Shown: positions 17,515 through 26,230, numbered from the stretch's first letter. The stretch is DNA of 64,000 nucleotides from Taibaiella helva (GCF_003545695.1 NZ_QUZZ01000001.1:558001-622000); one strand, 5' to 3'. Notes: generated by a model not told the origin, from the letters alone. A program made the numbers and translations.

Positions 17515-17961
17515 ATGCAACTACACAATTTAAAGCCGGCCGAAGGTGCAACTCATCATCAGAAACGCGTAGGCCGCGGTGAAGGTAGCGGTCACGGTGT
17601 TACCGCAGGTAAAGGTAACAAGGGTCAGCAATCCCGTACCGGTTATCAATCCAAAAAAGGTCACGAAGGTGGTCAGATGCCTATCCAGCGCCGTATGCCT
17701 AAACGTGGTTTCAAAAACAGGAACCGTGTTGAGTATAAAGCTTTCAACCTGGGTCAGATCGATTACCTGATGGAAAAATACAGCCTGCAGGAATTCTCCC
17801 TGGATGCCCTGTACATCAATGGCCTGATCAACCGCACCGACCTGGTGAAAGTGCTGGGTACCGGTGAGCTCAAATCAAAAGTAACCGTCAAAGTGAACGC
17901 GATCAGCGAAAAAGCGAAAAGTGCTGTAGAAACTGCCGGTGGTACTGTTGAGCTGATCTAG
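17515..17961 (+). CDS. rplO: 50S ribosomal protein L15
   Basis: 148 residues, MQLHNLKPAEGATHHQKRVGRGEGSGHG start with the Gly-rich RNA-binding N-terminus, and the C-terminal KVTVKVNAISEKAKSAVETAGGTVELI. It binds 23S rRNA in late assembly. Full length. A large palindrome separates it from secY. Confidence 0.97.
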   Translation: MQLHNLKPAEGATHHQKRVGRGEGSGHGVTAGKGNKGQQSRTGYQSKKGHEGGQMPIQRRMPKRGFKNRNRVEYKAFNLGQIDYLMEKYSLQEFSLDALYINGLINRTDLVKVLGTGELKSKVTVKVNAISEKAKSAVETAGGTVELI

Positions 17962-17985
17962 GTCATTAACAGGTACTTAGTTATT

Positions 17986-18064
17986 ACAAAAGACGCTTTT
18001 TAACCAAGAGTTGCTTTAATAAATGATTATCTTTATTAAAGATTTGGTAAAACGCGTCTTTTGT
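17986..18064 (+). repeat. 79-base near-perfect palindrome between rplO and secY
   Basis: Left arm 17986-18007 (ACAAAAGACGC then TTTTTAACCAA) pairs with right arm 18044-18064 (TTGGTAAAA then CGCGTCTTTTGT), with one small mismatch or bulge. Inside, CTTTAATAAA (18014-18023) pairs with TTTATTAAAG (18032-18041) around a TGATTAT loop. The whole element can fold into one long hairpin just before secY, and its right arm covers a possible TTG start at 18061. It could be an attenuator or a small miniature insertion. Confidence 0.75.
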
Positions 18065-18102
18065 CGTTTATTCGCAACCTATTTAAAAATATTACCGTTT
18101 TT

Positions 18103-19434
18103 GTGAAGAAACTTATTGAAACCCTCAAGAACATCTGGAGCATCGAAGAGCTTCGTAAGCGTATCCTGTTTACGCTGGGCCTGATCCTCGTTTATCGCGT
18201 CGGTAGCTATATCGTGCTTCCCGGGATCAACCCGCTTGTATTGGGGCAAAGCCAAAGCCAGGAAGGCCTGCTGGGCCTGATCAATATGTTCGCAGGCGGC
18301 GCCTTCGGGAACGCCTCTATCTTTGCCCTGGGTGTAATGCCTTACATCTCGGCATCCATCTTCATGCAATTGGCGGGTATCGTCATCCCCCAGTTTGCCA
18401 AGATGCAGAAAGAAGAAAGCGGCCGTAACAAAATGAACCAGTACACGCGGTTCCTGACCGTGCTCGTAACCGTTTTTCAGGCTTCGGCCTATATCGCTTA
18501 CCTGCGTACGCAAACTAACGGTGCTATCGTTAACGACGGTCTCCTGTTCTATGTCTCTACGATCGTTGTCCTCACCGCAGGCACCCTGTTTGTAATGTAC
18601 CTGGGCGAGAAGATCACGGATAAAGGTATCGGTAATGGTACTTCCATGATCATCATGGTGGGTATCCTGGCCCGTCTGCCGCACTCCCTCGTGGAAGAAT
18701 TCACCTCTAAGCAGCAAACAGACAAGCTGCTTTTCTTCCTGGTGGAGCTGGCCGTATTTGTTGCTGTGATCATCGGGCTGGTGCTGCTGACACAAGGCGT
18801 ACGCCGTATCCCGCTCAACTATGCCCGCCGTATTGTGGGTACCAATGCTGCCAAAGAGATCGGCGGCGCGCGTAACTTTATTCCCCTGAAAGTGAACTCT
18901 GCCGGTGTAATGCCCATTATCTTTGCCCAGGCCCTGATGTTCATCCCCGCAATGGTTGCCGGTTTTGCTACCGGTGAAGACAGCGGCGGCAACAATTTCA
19001 TGCGTTCTCTTTCCGACCACACTTCCCTGTGGTATAACGTGATCTACGCCGTGCTGGTGATCGCATTCACCTATTTCTACACCGCATTGATCTTTAACCC
19101 CACGGAAATGGCAGAGAACTTGAAGCGCAACAACAGCTTTATTCCCGGCATTAAGCCTGGTCAGCCGACAGCCGATTACATCGGTGCTATCATGGATCGC
19201 ATCACCTTACCCGGTGCGGTGTTCCTGGCAGCTGCCGGTATCCTGCCCGGTATTGCCGCCCTTTGCGGTGTTACCAGCGGTTTCGCCAGCTTCTTCGGGG
19301 GGACTTCCATGCTGATCGGTGTAGGGGTTATCCTGGATACCCTGCAGCAGATCGAAAGCCATTTGCTGATGCGCCATTACGATGGTCTGATGAAGACCGG
19401 CCGTATTTCCGGACGCCAGCCTGTAGCGATCTAA
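18103..19434 (+). CDS. secY: Preprotein translocase subunit SecY
   Basis: 443 residues from GTG 18103, an integral membrane protein with about 10 transmembrane segments that forms the Sec channel. Recognisable parts are IWSIEELRKRILFTLGLILVYRVGSYI at the first helix, the plug region MFAGGAFGNASIFALGVMPYISASIFMQL, and the cytosolic loops GVRRIPLNYARR and GIRPGQPT-like GIKPGQPTADYI. I prefer GTG 18103 (KKLIETLKN) because the only upstream option, TTG 18061, lies in the arm of a hairpin; a 457-residue product from TTG is possible. It is the last gene of the cluster; a strong terminator follows. Confidence 0.95.
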   Translation: MKKLIETLKNIWSIEELRKRILFTLGLILVYRVGSYIVLPGINPLVLGQSQSQEGLLGLINMFAGGAFGNASIFALGVMPYISASIFMQLAGIVIPQFAKMQKEESGRNKMNQYTRFLTVLVTVFQASAYIAYLRTQTNGAIVNDGLLFYVSTIVVLTAGTLFVMYLGEKITDKGIGNGTSMIIMVGILARLPHSLVEEFTSKQQTDKLLFFLVELAVFVAVIIGLVLLTQGVRRIPLNYARRIVGTNAAKEIGGARNFIPLKVNSAGVMPIIFAQALMFIPAMVAGFATGEDSGGNNFMRSLSDHTSLWYNVIYAVLVIAFTYFYTALIFNPTEMAENLKRNNSFIPGIKPGQPTADYIGAIMDRITLPGAVFLAAAGILPGIAALCGVTSGFASFFGGTSMLIGVGVILDTLQQIESHLLMRHYDGLMKTGRISGRQPVAI

Positions 19435-19455
19435 ATAATAGTTTAATATATTTGA

Positions 19456-19484
19456 AAAGCGCCTCAACAACGAGGCGCTTTTTT
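19456..19484 (+). terminator. Rho-independent terminator closing the ribosomal/secY cluster
   Basis: Stem AAAGCGCCTC (19456-19465) / GAGGCGCTTT (19472-19481), 6-base loop, followed by further T. It is 21 bases after the secY stop. infA, rpmJ and the alpha operon, which often follow secY, are not here. Confidence 0.92.
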
Positions 19485-19489
19485 CATTT

Positions 19490-19497
19490 ATATTTGT
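19490..19497 (+). promoter_or_regulatory. -7 promoter element of the mlaE gene
   Basis: TATATTTG lies only 5 bases before the ATG at 19503. If used, transcription would begin at or within the first codons, implying a leaderless message from 19503 or a start at the next ATG (19512). Confidence 0.5.
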
Positions 19498-19502
19498 ACC
19501 CT

Positions 19503-20255
19503 ATGCTCAAGATGATAAGCTTATTTTTTGAACACCTGGGCCGCTATACCCTTATGCTGAAAGGCATGTTCAGCAAGCCCGAGAACGGCAAGGTCTATTG
19601 GAAGGAGTTTATGCATCAGTGTATCGATATCGGATTCCGTTCACTGCCCATCGTGATCATCATCTCGGTATTCCTGGGTGCGGTAATGACCGTACAGACA
19701 GCCTATCAGCTCATCAGCCCTATTATCCCCAAATATGTTATGGCCCAGGTAGTGCGTGATTCCGTGATCCTGGAGCTGTCGCCAACGATTATCTGTATTG
19801 TGCTCGCAGGTGTGGTCGGATCCAAGATCGCATCCGAGCTGGGTAATATGCGGGTAAGCGAGCAGATCGATGCGCTGGAGATCATGGGCATCAATACCAA
19901 ATCCTACCTGGTCATGCCCAAGCTCGTCTCTGCCCTGATCATGATCCCCTGCCTTATCGTGATCGCCATCTCCCTGAGCCTTGCCGGCGGCTTTGCCACC
20001 GGTTTGCTGACCGGCATTATGTCGAGCGAGCAATATACCTATGGCCTGGTCGAAGGGTTTAAAGCATTCGGCATACTGGTGGCCATGGTCAAAGCCTTCA
20101 CCTTTGCCTTTATCATTGCTTCTGTGCCGGCTTACTATGGCTACAATGTAGAGGGCGGCGCACTGGAGATCGGCCGGTCTTCTACCACCTCTGTAGTAGT
20201 AAGCTGTATTATGATCCTTTTTGCCGATTATGTGATCACAATGCTGATGCTGTAA
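19503..20255 (+). CDS. mlaE: MlaE/YrbE-type ABC transporter permease
   Basis: 250 residues with five or so membrane segments. Family motifs include GIGFRSLPIVIIISVFLGA-like DIGFRSLPIVII, MTVQTAYQL, VVGSKIASELGNMRVSEQIDALEIMGI (residues about 103-129) and the C-terminal YNVEGGALEIGRSSTTSVV. MlaE permeases move phospholipid between inner and outer membranes with an MlaF ATPase and MlaD; neither is next to it here. The frame extends upstream to 19263 but that part lies inside secY and across the terminator. ATG 19512 is an alternative start. A GNAT gene follows after 3 bases. Confidence 0.9.
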   Translation: MLKMISLFFEHLGRYTLMLKGMFSKPENGKVYWKEFMHQCIDIGFRSLPIVIIISVFLGAVMTVQTAYQLISPIIPKYVMAQVVRDSVILELSPTIICIVLAGVVGSKIASELGNMRVSEQIDALEIMGINTKSYLVMPKLVSALIMIPCLIVIAISLSLAGGFATGLLTGIMSSEQYTYGLVEGFKAFGILVAMVKAFTFAFIIASVPAYYGYNVEGGALEIGRSSTTSVVVSCIMILFADYVITMLML

Positions 20256-20258
20256 CAA

Positions 20259-20795
20259 ATGTCTTCACCTTATCTTTTTACCTCCGAGCGCCTGGGCTTC
20301 CGTACCTGGACCGACGCCGATCTGCCTGCTATGGCCGCCATCAACAGCGACGCCGCAGTGATGCGGTACTTCCCCGCACTGCAAAGCGAAGCGGAAACGG
20401 CTGTAGCGTTGCAACGCTTCCGTAATATGTACGTCGAAAAGGGATATTGTTTTTATGCTGTGGATACGCTTGCCGGGCAACAGTTCATTGGCTTTATCGG
20501 CCTGTCCTGGATTACGTACGATGCGCCTTTTACTCCCTGCGCAGAGATGGGCTGGCGGCTCTCACCCCATGCCTGGGGCAAAGGCTATGCTACCGAAGGC
20601 GCGAAACGCTGCCAGGATCATGCTTTCCACACCTTAGCGTTGGATCGTGTGGTAGCGGTTGCACCTTTGGTCAATGCACCTTCCATTCATGTCATGGAAA
20701 AATGTGGAATGAAGCCGCTCCTTGAATTCAGCCATCCTCTATTAGCCGCGCATCCCCGTTTGCAGCCTTGTGTCTGCTATGAGGCAAGGCAGTAG
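20259..20795 (+). CDS. GNAT family N-acetyltransferase (RimJ/RimL-like)
   Basis: 178 residues. The N-terminus (LFTSERLGFRTWTDADLPAM) and the acetyl-CoA loop region GWRLSPHAWGKGYATEGAKRC (residues about 92-112) are characteristic of the RimJ/RimL branch, with the final ALDRVVAVAPLVNAPSIHVMEKCGM strand-helix. It should transfer an acetyl group from acetyl-CoA to an amine, target unknown. It starts 3 bases after the mlaE stop, so it is translationally coupled; a functional link to lipid transport is not evident. Confidence 0.9.
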   Translation: MSSPYLFTSERLGFRTWTDADLPAMAAINSDAAVMRYFPALQSEAETAVALQRFRNMYVEKGYCFYAVDTLAGQQFIGFIGLSWITYDAPFTPCAEMGWRLSPHAWGKGYATEGAKRCQDHAFHTLALDRVVAVAPLVNAPSIHVMEKCGMKPLLEFSHPLLAAHPRLQPCVCYEARQ

Positions 20796-20806
20796 CTGCC
20801 TGAAAA

Positions 20807-20838
20807 AGGCCGCCCTCTAAAAGCAAGGCGGCCTGTAA
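20807..20838. terminator. Terminator hairpin between convergent genes
   Basis: AGGCCGCC (20807-20814) pairs with GGCGGCCT (20827-20834) across a 12-base loop, with GAAAAA on the left and GTAAAAAAAG on the right. The A run on the left becomes a U tract for the minus-strand gene that ends at 20865; the + strand GNAT gene ends just before. Confidence 0.75.
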
Positions 20839-20864
20839 AAAAAGTTTTCAGGTATTTGTTGCAG

Positions 20865-23180
20865 CTATTGCTTTACCAGCTTAAATTGATCCACCTGTCC
20901 GTTCCTTTGTGCGATGAGCACAAAGTACACCGCGGGCTTAAGTGCCGCAATGTTAATGCGGAAGGTATCGTGCGCCAGCTGCCGGCCATCCAGCGACATT
21001 ACCGTTCTGCCCAGCACATCCGTCAGCTTAACCACATCCAGGTTGGCTTCCTGTACATTTTTGAGGTAAATAAAGTGGTCGGAGGGATTGGGATAGATAG
21101 CCGGCTTTTCCTTTCCTGTTTCCAGTCCTGCCGATAGTCCTGCTGCCTTTTTCTCCTGCAGGGGAGGGGTATGCGCCGTACCCCCATGCCGGTTGAGGTA
21201 ATCGTTATAGGCCGTAAAATCCTCGTTCTTTTCATAAGGAATGCTGCCTTGTGGATAAGCTGTAGAAGCCGGACGCATAGCAAGGCCCACCGGGCCGCCG
21301 GGAGGCACCTCGAAATCACCGCAGCAATACCTGCTGAGGTTGATCTGCATGGAGATGGTTTTGATCGTGCTGTTGTCGCTGAACTTACCCAGGTTGTCCT
21401 GGCGCAGGTACACAGTATAGGTACCATCCGCGGGCGCCGTAAAGGTACGGCTCTGACCATAGGTATGCGGCTGCCAGCTGGCATCGGGGTTCTGTATATG
21501 CCAGGTATAAACGGTGGTATTGTCTCCGCCAAGCACTTTAAACGTATAGGTCTTTACCCTTCTCCGGGTTGCGGGAATGGTATTGGTACACTGTCCTGCG
21601 TCCGTTGTGCACAGCAGGTCCACATAGATCTCGGCGACGTTGCTGGGTTCCCAGCGGCCCTTCACCGTGTTCTTCACCGAAGCTTCATCAGCCAGCAGGT
21701 ACGATGCACCCGCCGTCGGGTTGTGGCCGCTCAGATAACGATCGCTGTTTTCCGGCATCGGTACCGCCAGCAACCCGGGCGCCGCCATAAAGCCGAACCC
21801 GTTATAATATTGCCTGAGCCGCGGTATGGCATCGTCCATCCAGAAGGCCCGGCAGGGCTCATGGATCTTCATGGCAAACCATTTGGTATCGTCCCAGCCC
21901 CAGGTACCCCACTGGGGATTGGAGCCACAGCCTCCCGAAGCAACGCCGGGATTGGGATAGTTACCGGGGCCGAAGTCGAAATAAGTATTAAAAGGCTGGT
22001 AAGGGGTAGCCGTATTGTATACCGGGTTGACGCCGCTGGTATTGCCCTGCGCGGAAACAACACACTGATCGATCACGGCAGGAAAAGCTTCGCTGGCGCA
22101 GGGTGAATTCACCAGGTAATTTACCGGCGCATTGGTGCAGTCAAAATCGCCGCAGACCTGCGGATTAGATATCTCACGGATACGTAAGGCCCTGCTGTCG
22201 TAATCAAACATAAACGTATTGGTGCCGGGATACTTCAGGGCTCTGAAATTTTCCTGGGTCAGCAGCACGAAAGTACTCTTCGATTGGGCGTAAGCCCTGA
22301 TCTTCGCCAGCGTAGCGGCTGTATTGGCGTAATTGGGCTGGTCGGGGCGCCCCCAGTTGTTCAGCTGTCCCATATGGATAGAAGTATAGCCGAGATCGAT
22401 GAAAAGCTTGGCCTGGTAATAAAACCACATGCGGGCTTCGATACGGGTAATGTCGGGGCAGTCGGAAAGGCCGGATCCGAAGATGTTGTTCCTGATCCTT
22501 GTCAGGTGGAAAAAAAGATTGGTCTTCGGGTTGCCCAATGCATCCAGGTAATAACTGCTTTCAAATCCGGGCTCGGTTTTGTAAGCAGTAATGATCTCTG
22601 CAGGGATCGGTACCTGGTCCACGCCAGCGTCTATATTTTCAAAAATGGTACCCTGGATCACCGGGCGCTTCAGGCCGTTGCAATCATAAGCGGCATTAAT
22701 GTCGATCACGATCTGTTTCATGCTCTGGTAAAAAAGGGTGCCGGGCTTCATCAAGCCGTATTTTCCCCAGGTGTTGGCAGCTCTCAGAATAATGGAAGCT
22801 TTAAGATCGATCATGCTTCTGATAATGCTGCAATATTTATCGGGGCAATAATTGCCGAAGCAGCGATCATAAGGCGGTGTACAATTAACGGGCGTCGTGC
22901 CCGGAGGGATCGCATTGTCGTCATAGGGTGTGCCGTCCACGCCGATCCAGCCCCAGCACTTGTCGGGCATGATCCAGGCAGAAAGCCCCTCGGCATTGAA
23001 GCTGCGCGCGATCTGTTTGGGAATACCCGCGCACCAGGGATCTTCGATGGAAGCGTTAACGCCGGCGGGGCAAAAAGTTTTCACGATCCCGCTAGAGATC
23101 AGGCAGGGAGATACGCTTTGTCCGGGCGCCTGCAGATTAAAAAGCAGGACCAGGAAGGCAAGCAGGTAGTGTTTTTTCAT
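20865..23180 (-). CDS. Large secreted protein with T9SS type A sorting domain, function unknown
   Basis: 771 residues. A signal peptide (KKHYLLAFLVLLFNLQAPGQS) is followed by a Cys- and aromatic-rich region of about 450 residues with motifs such as DKCWGWIGVDGTPYDD and YTSIHMGQLNNWGRPDQPNY, where the run DLGYTSIHMGQ resembles a TIM-barrel strand of glycoside-hydrolase-type proteins. A beta-sandwich region follows (VYTWHIQNPDASW, DGTYTVYLRQDN), then a type A sorting domain with IYPNPSDHFIYL and a C-terminal LKPAVYFVLIAQ. It is exported by the type IX system. I cannot name the enzyme family. Start 23180 gives the signal peptide; the open frame up to 23252 is not needed. Confidence 0.85.
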   Translation of the reverse strand: MKKHYLLAFLVLLFNLQAPGQSVSPCLISSGIVKTFCPAGVNASIEDPWCAGIPKQIARSFNAEGLSAWIMPDKCWGWIGVDGTPYDDNAIPPGTTPVNCTPPYDRCFGNYCPDKYCSIIRSMIDLKASIILRAANTWGKYGLMKPGTLFYQSMKQIVIDINAAYDCNGLKRPVIQGTIFENIDAGVDQVPIPAEIITAYKTEPGFESSYYLDALGNPKTNLFFHLTRIRNNIFGSGLSDCPDITRIEARMWFYYQAKLFIDLGYTSIHMGQLNNWGRPDQPNYANTAATLAKIRAYAQSKSTFVLLTQENFRALKYPGTNTFMFDYDSRALRIREISNPQVCGDFDCTNAPVNYLVNSPCASEAFPAVIDQCVVSAQGNTSGVNPVYNTATPYQPFNTYFDFGPGNYPNPGVASGGCGSNPQWGTWGWDDTKWFAMKIHEPCRAFWMDDAIPRLRQYYNGFGFMAAPGLLAVPMPENSDRYLSGHNPTAGASYLLADEASVKNTVKGRWEPSNVAEIYVDLLCTTDAGQCTNTIPATRRRVKTYTFKVLGGDNTTVYTWHIQNPDASWQPHTYGQSRTFTAPADGTYTVYLRQDNLGKFSDNSTIKTISMQINLSRYCCGDFEVPPGGPVGLAMRPASTAYPQGSIPYEKNEDFTAYNDYLNRHGGTAHTPPLQEKKAAGLSAGLETGKEKPAIYPNPSDHFIYLKNVQEANLDVVKLTDVLGRTVMSLDGRQLAHDTFRINIAALKPAVYFVLIAQRNGQVDQFKLVKQ

Positions 23181-23374
23181 GAGGATGTTATTGTTTGGAT
23201 TTGTTGCAGGAAAATACTGATGAGCGGATGCTACAGGGGCCGCATTAAGCAATTACCTGCCATTAAAATTAGGCATAAGCAGCCGGTTCGCAGTCATGTT
23301 TTTTACAAATGGGTTTCTCCGTTGTATCCATGTGCGCCAATACGGGACGGACGGGCGCTTTGGAATGGATCGCT

Positions 23375-25813
23375 TTACTGCGGATCGACATCCGTAATGA
23401 TCTGCAGCGCAGAGTTGCCCCGCTTCTGCAAAACCATATTGATGGCTACAGCGATCCGCTCTTTAGCCTGTCGCAGGAATTGATTGTCCCTGGGGAGCTT
23501 CAGCCATATCTCCTGCAGGTAATAATTGCGTACCCTCGGCACCAGCGCCGGCGCCGGTCCCTGGATATGGATACCTTCGATCTGCTGCAGCTCCGCAGCC
23601 AATGCTGTAGCAGCCTGGGCGCTGCGTTCTTCATCGCGATGCCGGCAGGTGAGCTTGATCATACGGCTGTAAGGCGGATAGCCGAATTGCTGACGGGAGG
23701 CCGATTCCGTTTGGTAGAAAGCGCGGAAATCGTGTTCTTTCACCCATTGCAGCACAGGATGCTTCAGGTCATAGCTCTGGATGATCACCTGGCCCTCGCC
23801 GTCGAGCCTTCCCGCGCGCCCGCTTACCTGCTCCATCAGCTGGAAGCCTCGTTCGTTGACCCGGAAATCGGGATAGCTGAGCAAGCTGTCGGCACTGAGA
23901 ATGCCTACCAGGCCTACGTTTTCAAAGTCCAGTCCCTTAACGATCATCTGGGTCCCTACCAGGATATCTATACGCCCGCGCGTGAAGTCTTCGATCAGCT
24001 GCGACATTTTGTTCTTGCCCTTCACGCTGTCCCAGTCCATGCGCGCTGTCTTTACCTTGGGAAAAATACGTTGCAGCTCTTCTTCGATCTTTTCCGTGCC
24101 GAAACTCCTGGCCACGATCTTCATATGACCGCATTGCGGGCAATGCCTGAACGGCGGCGATTTGGTGCCGCAGTAATGACAGTGCAGCTTATCGGTGGAT
24201 TTATGGTAGGTGAGCGACACGTCGCAGTTCTTACAGTGCGCCACCCAGCCACAGGAGCCGCAGATCAGGAAGGGCGCATAGCCGCGTTTGTTCTGGAAGA
24301 GGATTACCTGCTTGCCGGCCGATAGGGTAGCTGTGATCCTTTCCAGCAGATCGGTGGTCAGCAGGGGAGATAAAGCTGCCTGTATGTTCTTGGCCGAAAC
24401 GATCTCGATATCAGGCATGGAAATGCCGCGATAGCGCTGCCTGAGCTGCACATAGGTATACTTGCCCTGCTGGGCATTGGCCGTGCTTTCCAGCGAAGGC
24501 GTAGCCGAGCCAAGCAGCACTTTGGCCTTATGCAGGCCGGCAAGGTACACTGCGGCATCGCGCGCATGAAAACGCGGCGCCGGATCATATTGCTTGTAAG
24601 AAGGGTCATGCTCTTCGTCGACAATAATATAGCCCAGCTCGCGGAAAGGCAGCCACAGTACCGAGCGGGGCCCGACAACGGCCCTGAACTTACCCTCCTT
24701 TACCTTGTTCCAGATCTCAACCCGTTCATTGTTGGTAAAGCGGGAGTGGTACACCCCCAGCTCATCGCCGAAATAGGCCCGCAGCCGGTTTACCACCTGT
24801 GTGGTGAGCGCGATTTCCGGCAGCAGGAACAAGGCCTGCTTGCCCTGCGCCAACGCTTCCCTGATGAGCTGCACATAGATCAGGGTCTTGCCGCTGCCGG
24901 TAACGCCGTGCAGTAAGGCTACATTATGCTGCTCCCAGCCCTTTTGCACCTGCTCCAGTGCGGTCTGCTGCTCCGTGCTGAGCTGGAACGCAATCGGGCT
25001 TTTTTGTTCCAGAAGGCCTACACGATCGACCGGTATATACTCCGCCCGCAGGATGCCCTTGTCGATAAGGCTGTTCAGCTGCGCGGCAGTGGCGCTGGCC
25101 TTTTTCAGCAGCGCAGGTACTGCAACAGCAGCTTCCTGCTGTCTCAGTTGGAAAAAGGTCATCAGCAGCGCCAGCTGTTTGGGCGCTTTCTCCAGGTCGC
25201 GGAAAAGGAGGTTCAGCGGCGCTTCTGCTTCATACAGGCTTTCCAGGAATACATAGCGCTCCACCTTGGCTTTATAGCGCTCCTCCAGTATTTCCGCTAC
25301 GGTAGCCACTTCCCGCTCCAGCAGCTCATTAATGGCCTTCGCGGTATTTTTTCCTTCCAGCAGCTGGCGCACTTCGCCAATGGTCAGCTGCTTGCGGATA
25401 TGCAGTGCTTCCGCAAGAATGAAAGCGGCATCGCTCAGATTGAGCGGTGGCGTTGCGAAAGTCTCGTTCCACAGCAGCAAAGATTCGCTCATGAGCTTGA
25501 GATGCGCCGGCAGCGCAGCGTTCATCACCTCGCCGATGCCACAAAGGTAATATTGCGCCACCCATTGCCAGAAGTGCAGCTGCAGCGGATAGACCACCGG
25601 GTCTTCGTCGATCACATTGCGTATCGGTTTTACTGTATAGCTCTCCGGGCGGAAATCATGCGTTTGCAGCACAACGCCGGAGTAGATCTTATTGCGGCCC
25701 AGGCTTACCTCCACGCGCATACCGGGCACAAGCCTGTCCTGCCATTGCAGGGGAATGCCATAAGTAAGTGTACGGGGAAGATTAAGCGGTAATATTACGT
25801 CGGCGAACTGCAA
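23375..25813 (-). CDS. priA: Primosomal protein N', replication restart helicase PriA
   Basis: 812 residues, full length. The N-terminal 3'-DNA-binding domain (DVILPLNLPRTLTYGIP) is followed by a helicase core with Walker A GVTGSGKT (about residue 305), the DEEH box (VDEEHDPSYKQ), GSATPSLES motif III, and a zinc-binding segment with eight cysteines (CGSCGWVAHCKNC...CHYCG...CPQCG). The end FLRQAKERIAVAINMVLQKRG is also typical. PriA reloads DnaB at stalled forks. It is transcribed in the same direction as the T9SS gene downstream, with 194 bases between. Confidence 0.97.
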   Translation of the reverse strand: MQFADVILPLNLPRTLTYGIPLQWQDRLVPGMRVEVSLGRNKIYSGVVLQTHDFRPESYTVKPIRNVIDEDPVVYPLQLHFWQWVAQYYLCGIGEVMNAALPAHLKLMSESLLLWNETFATPPLNLSDAAFILAEALHIRKQLTIGEVRQLLEGKNTAKAINELLEREVATVAEILEERYKAKVERYVFLESLYEAEAPLNLLFRDLEKAPKQLALLMTFFQLRQQEAAVAVPALLKKASATAAQLNSLIDKGILRAEYIPVDRVGLLEQKSPIAFQLSTEQQTALEQVQKGWEQHNVALLHGVTGSGKTLIYVQLIREALAQGKQALFLLPEIALTTQVVNRLRAYFGDELGVYHSRFTNNERVEIWNKVKEGKFRAVVGPRSVLWLPFRELGYIIVDEEHDPSYKQYDPAPRFHARDAAVYLAGLHKAKVLLGSATPSLESTANAQQGKYTYVQLRQRYRGISMPDIEIVSAKNIQAALSPLLTTDLLERITATLSAGKQVILFQNKRGYAPFLICGSCGWVAHCKNCDVSLTYHKSTDKLHCHYCGTKSPPFRHCPQCGHMKIVARSFGTEKIEEELQRIFPKVKTARMDWDSVKGKNKMSQLIEDFTRGRIDILVGTQMIVKGLDFENVGLVGILSADSLLSYPDFRVNERGFQLMEQVSGRAGRLDGEGQVIIQSYDLKHPVLQWVKEHDFRAFYQTESASRQQFGYPPYSRMIKLTCRHRDEERSAQAATALAAELQQIEGIHIQGPAPALVPRVRNYYLQEIWLKLPRDNQFLRQAKERIAVAINMVLQKRGNSALQIITDVDPQ

Positions 25814-25906
25814 GACGGGGTATTTTATTTAGCCTTGCAAGTTAAGCATAAAACGGATCGGTCACCTATATGCTTCTTGCAGCAGGATGGCAGGTGATAG
25901 CAAAGC

Positions 25907-25938
25907 AAAAAAGCAAACCCCTGGAGGTTTGCTTTTTT
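25907..25938 (-). terminator. Terminator of the rpmB-rpmG-DUF4295 operon
   Basis: AAAAAAGCAAACC (25907-25919) pairs with GGTTTGCTTTTTT (25926-25938) across a 6-base loop. For minus-strand transcription it ends in a U run. It lies 29 bases beyond the DUF4295 stop. Confidence 0.88.
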
Positions 25939-25966
25939 ATGATTACCCGAATCGATGTGGTAAAAA

Positions 25967-26137
25967 TTATTTCGCGTCGAAGAAATCTTTCACTTTGTCT
26001 TTGTGAATGATCGCCTCTTTGAAAGAATAAGCGCCTGTTTTGGGGCTGCGAACGGTTTTGATCACCTTCGTATAGTTCTTCGCCTCCAGGTTCGCTTTCG
26101 GGTCCTTCTTGATCGCGGTTTTCGCTGCTTTAGCCAT
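25967..26137 (-). CDS. DUF4295 family small basic protein (ribosome-associated, bL38-like)
   Basis: 56 residues read from ATG 26137: MAKAAKTAIKKDPKANLEAK then NYTKVIKTVRSPKTGAYSFK and EAIIHKDKVKDFFDAK. It is highly basic, and is the conserved companion of rpmG in Bacteroidota known as DUF4295. From memory, this family was assigned as a new ribosomal protein (bL38) in the Flavobacterium johnsoniae ribosome structure; I cannot check that here. It is the third gene of a minus-strand rpmB-rpmG-DUF4295 operon, 93 bases after rpmG. Confidence 0.9.
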   Translation of the reverse strand: MAKAAKTAIKKDPKANLEAKNYTKVIKTVRSPKTGAYSFKEAIIHKDKVKDFFDAK

Positions 26138-26162
26138 GATATTTTTTTTGAAAAATTAGCAA

Positions 26163-26207
26163 ATGTGCAAATCAGCAAATTATACAAATCACTCCGAATT
26201 TGCACAT
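26163..26207 (-). repeat. Inverted repeat in the rpmG-DUF4295 spacer
   Basis: ATGTGCAAAT (26163-26172) pairs perfectly with ATTTGCACAT (26198-26207); the spacer also repeats CAAATCAGCAAATTATACAAATC. It resembles the dyad-rich spacers of the S10-spc cluster. Confidence 0.6.
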
Positions 26208-26230
26208 CTGCCTATCTGCCTATTGTTCAA

